Shown here: piece after piece, positions 6,192-9,077 of the stretch
Layout: every line of letters begins with the position of its first letter
How positions within the stretch are numbered: position 1 is the stretch's first letter
Assembly: GCA_013813905.1 (NCBI GenBank)
Contig: JACCQX010000098.1
Coordinates: forward strand, 1-9,077
Length of the DNA stretch: 9,077 nt
DNA from: Chloroflexota bacterium
GTDB lineage: Bacteria; Chloroflexota; Limnocylindria; Limnocylindrales; CSP1-4
Direction of reading: 5' to 3'
Made by a program: the position numbers and the translations under genes
Notes under the pieces: model-generated
What the model was told of the DNA's origin: nothing
Seen by the model: only the letters and a program-made list of their open reading frames with translations
Databases searched by the model: none

Positions 6192-8018
6192 TCAAGGGGA
6201 GTCCAACGACAGCACCACCAGCGCGTCGAGGTCGACGCGCGGCCGATCCGGGGAGTCCAGCACACGGATCGTCAACTCGTGGTCGGCGGCTTCTGACCAG
6301 GACCGGCTGAAGACGACCCGTCTGGGCTCAGCGCTCGTCGCGAGCAGGTCGACCCTGGCTGCAGGAACGCCGTCCACGGTGACCCGCGCCGCTCCCGACC
6401 GCGGCGAACGGGTCGAGACCCAGGCGACGGCCAACCACTCCCCCGACATGCTCGCACCCACGCCCACCACTCGGGCAGTCGCGACGCCGCCGCCTGAGGC
6501 CGAGGTCCGGGCCACGAACCGCCAGCCGGCATCCCATTCGATGGCCGCATTCTTCTCCTGGACGATGCGCGCGCGGATGACAGGCGAGTCGACCCAGGCG
6601 CTGGCGTTCCCCGCGGCATCCGTGGCCATCACGCTAAAGGCGTAGCGGTGGCCGCGCAGCAGCTCCAGCCCGACCGATCGGGGGACCTGTTCGCCCGGTT
6701 CCTCAGGACCTTCCGTCGGTAGGATCTGCCAGGCGCCACCGTCCACGCTCAGGCGTACGTCGTAGCGCCCGACGCCGCTCTCCGTCTCGGTGGTGGACCA
6801 GGTCAGCTTCGCGGGGATCGACCGGCCTTCGAGCGTCGTCCCCTCCCGCAGCGCGAAGCTCGCGGCGTCGATCACCGGCGCGGTCGTGTCGGGATAGCGC
6901 GCCTGGAAGGCGATATCTGCCAGCTGGCGGGCCAGGTCCGCCGATTCGACGCGACCGCGGTTCCATAGCACGACCACCGCGGCATCCAAGGACGGCAGGT
7001 AGCGCAGGGTGGCTTCCGCACCGCGCAATGAGCCGCCGTGGCCCCAGGCCGTGCGGCCGCCCATGAGGTACGTCTTGGCGCCAAGCCCGTAGCCGTCCTC
7101 CCCGAAAGAGACCATCTGGGCCAGTGACTCCGCCGATAGGACGTGGCCTCCGTACAGCGCGCGTGCCCAGGTCGCCAGATCGCGGGCGCTGGAGACCATC
7201 GCCCCGGCCGCCCAGGCCACCGTGGCCGCCGAGGTGTGCGGCCGCAGGGACGTCCCGTCGTCGAAGCCGGTCCAGGTGCCGTCCAGGCGCAGATAGGCGT
7301 GTGCGGGTTCGCTCGGTGCCACTTCCTCACCCTGGAACGACGTCTCGCGCAGGCTCAGCGGGTCGAGAAAGCGCTGCCGGATGATGCTCGAGACTGATTC
7401 CCCGGTGGCAGCCTCGAGCACCAGGCCCAGCAACACGTAGTTCGTGTTCGAGTACTCGTAGTCGGTGCCGGGAGCGAAGCGCGGTGCGCCGACCAGCTCC
7501 ATGATCTCGGCGCTCGTCCAGTGGTGCTTTGGGCGCCCGAACACCAGCCGCTCGTAGTCGGGGTGCGTGAAGTAGTTGGCCTCGCCGCTGGTGTGTGCCA
7601 GCAGGTGGCGCAGCGTGACCGTGGCGCCGCGGGGATGATCCGGCAGCCAGCGTCCCAAGGGGTCATCGACCTCCAGCAGGCCCTCGTCGGCTAGCTGGAG
7701 GATGGCCGCGGCGACGAACGTCTTGGTGATGCTGGCGATGACGAATGGCGTCGAGGGCTCCACAGGCCAAGCGGACGTGCCCATCTCTCCCCTCCCGGAC
7801 ACGCCCTCCCAGCGCGTACCGTCGCCGAGATGGATGGCCGCCGAGATGCCGGGGATGGGGCGCTGACGGCGAGTGTCGTCCACGGCGGCCTGAAGCTGAG
7901 CCTCGGTGAGCGGGTCGAAGCCGCTCTCGGCGCTCGTCGCGGCCGGTTCGGCGCCTTGAGCGAACAGGGCGACGGCTACCGCCAAGGCGACTACCCTGGC
8001 TCCGGTAGTGACCTTCAT
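6192..8018 (-). CDS. Secreted beta-lactamase-family serine hydrolase with C-terminal Ig-like and beta-sandwich domains
   Basis: Predicted exported protein of 608 aa. Residues 1-30 or so form a signal peptide (lysine, then a long hydrophobic Ala/Val/Leu stretch), with no lipobox. Residues 35-380 are a class C beta-lactamase/DD-peptidase-like domain with all three catalytic motifs: S96-I-T-K99, Y189-S190-N191 and H327-G328-G329, plus LLAHTSG, typical of esterase/carboxypeptidase-type members. Residues 382-490 look like an Ig/FnIII-type domain (APVID, DVRLSVDGG, VMATDAAGNASAW). Residues 491-608 look like a galactose-binding or jelly-roll-type module (VDGVPAARVDL, LTIRVLD, VDLDALVVL). Substrate could be a peptide, ester or cell-wall component; antibiotic hydrolysis is not implied. 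The gene starts 12 bp after the aldolase-like stop, without a visible Shine-Dalgarno. The start is supported by the signal peptide. It ends 9 bp from the convergent aminotransferase stop. Confidence 0.85.
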   Translation of the reverse strand: MKVTTGARVVALAVAVALFAQGAEPAATSAESGFDPLTEAQLQAAVDDTRRQRPIPGISAAIHLGDGTRWEGVSGRGEMGTSAWPVEPSTPFVIASITKTFVAAAILQLADEGLLEVDDPLGRWLPDHPRGATVTLRHLLAHTSGEANYFTHPDYERLVFGRPKHHWTSAEIMELVGAPRFAPGTDYEYSNTNYVLLGLVLEAATGESVSSIIRQRFLDPLSLRETSFQGEEVAPSEPAHAYLRLDGTWTGFDDGTSLRPHTSAATVAWAAGAMVSSARDLATWARALYGGHVLSAESLAQMVSFGEDGYGLGAKTYLMGGRTAWGHGGSLRGAEATLRYLPSLDAAVVVLWNRGRVESADLARQLADIAFQARYPDTTAPVIDAASFALREGTTLEGRSIPAKLTWSTTETESGVGRYDVRLSVDGGAWQILPTEGPEEPGEQVPRSVGLELLRGHRYAFSVMATDAAGNASAWVDSPVIRARIVQEKNAAIEWDAGWRFVARTSASGGGVATARVVGVGASMSGEWLAVAWVSTRSPRSGAARVTVDGVPAARVDLLATSAEPRRVVFSRSWSEAADHELTIRVLDSPDRPRVDLDALVVLSLDSP

Positions 8019-8030
8019 CCGCGGTCGTGG

Positions 8031-9077
8031 CTAAGCGAGCCGTCCATCCACGCCATGTTGTCGCGTCGGGGACTGTCCGGCAAGCCGCCATTGGTACTCA
8101 GTCACAGGCAGCGACTCGGGGAGGGGCCGGGAACGAGGCACGACGGTGATGTACCGCTCGACCATGGCTCGGTTGCCGGCGATGCCCAGCTGCTCGAACA
8201 GGAAGCGGAACTTGGCCTCCTGGGCGGCCACTATCTCGTCCTTCTCGGCAAGGTCCCATAGCTCTCGCTTGAACGGGCCGAGCGCCTTCTTGCGCGTCTT
8301 GTACAGGAAGACGTCGCCGCTCTCGCCGTCCTTGCGCTCGTCGGCCGTGTTGGCGTGGCACCACGCCTCCATCTCCGCGCGCAGGTCTTCAGGAAGGGCC
8401 GGGTGGTCGTAGAGCAGGTTCTGGAAGCCCGTGGCCAGATGGATCTCGGCCGTCTCCACCCCCGGGAACCGGTCGAACGACTCGTCCGGCAAGGTGGAGG
8501 CGCCATGCTGGACGGCGCCGGCCAGCCCGTACTCCCGGCAGACGGCGGAGAGCCGCTCCAGCGTCCCGAAATCCAGCTTCACCTCCGCCACGCCGCCGCC
8601 GGGCAGTGGCACGCCACCATGCGACGTACCCGTCTGCACGCTCACTTTGGAGAGCCCCACGGCCGTGGAACCGGCCAGCCGATCCAGCTCTTGGCGGAAG
8701 CCCTCGAGGTATGAACGAAGCTCCTCCTCCGTGGAGTTCTGCTTGCCCACCTCGCCGATCTCGCCGCCGATGCTGACGGTCATCCCAGCCGGTTCCTGCT
8801 CGCGGATGAGCGCCGCGATCTCCGCCGCGCGCCGGAGGTTCTCGCGCTGCTGCTCGTCCACCGTCGGAAAGGAGAGATCGACGAGGGTCGATGAGTCGAT
8901 GTCGATGTTGCCGTAGCCCACGCGCAGGGCTTCGCTGGTCAGCTTGCAGACGGCGCCGGTGGTGCCCTCGGGATCGTCGGCGTACTTCTTGGCGTTGAAC
9001 TGGTAGTGGTCGCCCTGCACGAAGACGGGACCCTGCCAGCCCGCCGAGATGCTGCCGGCCAGGACGCTGGTGATGAA
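8031..9077 (-). CDS. Class II (metal-dependent) aldolase family protein, fructose/tagatose-bisphosphate aldolase-like (5' end missing)
   Basis: The reading frame is open to the window edge, leaving 348 C-terminal residues, numbered here from the edge. Class II aldolases use a divalent metal to cleave ketose bisphosphates to dihydroxyacetone phosphate and an aldehyde. The three expected metal-binding histidines can be placed: H24 in VQGDHYQ (with the likely catalytic D23), H153 in TGTSHGG, and H191 in VQHGAST. GGEIGEVG at about 104-111 matches the EGEIG segment with a metal-linked Glu (E106). HGGVPLPGGG fits the phosphate loop. Differences from standard enzymes: EIHLATGFQ stands where KxNxxT is expected, and a C-terminal extension of about 100 residues contains RKKALGPFK. 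GTG 9020 is internal, since coding continues upstream (FITSVLAG...). Fold and metal site are convincing; the sugar substrate is unknown. It shares a transcription unit with the serine hydrolase. Confidence 0.75.
   Translation of the reverse strand, partial: FITSVLAGSISAGWQGPVFVQGDHYQFNAKKYADDPEGTTGAVCKLTSEALRVGYGNIDIDSSTLVDLSFPTVDEQQRENLRRAAEIAALIREQEPAGMTVSIGGEIGEVGKQNSTEEELRSYLEGFRQELDRLAGSTAVGLSKVSVQTGTSHGGVPLPGGGVAEVKLDFGTLERLSAVCREYGLAGAVQHGASTLPDESFDRFPGVETAEIHLATGFQNLLYDHPALPEDLRAEMEAWCHANTADERKDGESGDVFLYKTRKKALGPFKRELWDLAEKDEIVAAQEAKFRFLFEQLGIAGNRAMVERYITVVPRSRPLPESLPVTEYQWRLAGQSPTRQHGVDGRLA

Noticed and set aside
6188..6201. Small inverted repeat CTCCT-CAAG-GGGAG near the convergent stops, as a terminator
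   Set aside because: It has only 5 pairs including one G-T pair, no T-run on either strand, and lies partly inside the hydrolase gene; too weak to call.
5737..6645. 302-codon plus-strand open frame running from inside the aminotransferase gene into the hydrolase gene
   Set aside because: It crosses two convergent genes with clear catalytic motifs, and its product is Arg/Ser/Pro-rich low complexity without a ribosome binding site. It is an out-of-frame shadow.
8018..8261. Plus-strand open frame spanning the aldolase/hydrolase junction
   Set aside because: It lies antisense to two well-supported genes, has no ribosome binding site and shows no domain.
1..9077. Search for a defence system, mobile element, CRISPR array, tRNA or other undescribed system
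   Set aside because: All long coding regions belong to recognisable metabolic, transport or Fe-S families. I saw no terminal inverted repeats, regular spaced repeats, transposase, or cloverleaf sequence by eye.

Overview
The window is strongly GC-rich, densely packed, single-scaffold bacterial chromosome with GTG and TTG starts. The best guess for the organism is a high-GC Chloroflexota (Thermomicrobia/Limnocylindria-like). This rests on the lipoprotein with a twin-arginine signal, a lipobox and a long Ala/Thr/Ser/Pro linker, and on the secreted hydrolase with Ig-like and beta-sandwich tails. A high-GC actinobacterium is not excluded. I see no phage, IS, CRISPR, tRNA or rRNA sequence.

Layout. 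(1) 1-346, minus strand: the 5' part of an Mrp/NBP35-type Fe-S cluster carrier gene, cut by the window edge inside its Walker A motif. (2) 347-544: a divergent promoter region. (3) 545-6182, plus strand: a five-gene operon encoding a polyamine-type ABC importer (ATPase, lipoprotein binding protein, two permeases) followed by a PLP-dependent omega-aminotransferase of the GABA transaminase type. Junctions are tight: a 17-bp overlap, a 63-bp gap holding an inverted repeat, a 16-bp gap, and a TTGA start/stop overlap. (4) 6192-9077, minus strand: a class II aldolase-like gene (5' end outside the window) followed after 12 bp by a secreted beta-lactamase-fold serine hydrolase. The last gene converges on the aminotransferase with only 9 bp between stop codons.

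How the genes fit together. The lipoprotein should capture a putrescine/spermidine- or GABA-like amine outside the membrane, the two permeases and the ATPase import it, and the aminotransferase would remove the terminal amino group using 2-oxoglutarate or pyruvate as acceptor. This reads as a catabolic uptake-and-transamination module. The minus-strand aldolase/hydrolase pair has no obvious link to it.

I found no convincing previously undescribed system. The points most worth a second look are the aldolase with altered substrate-loop residues, the three-domain secreted hydrolase, the intercistronic hairpin after the binding-protein gene, and the cysteine cluster in the aminotransferase.
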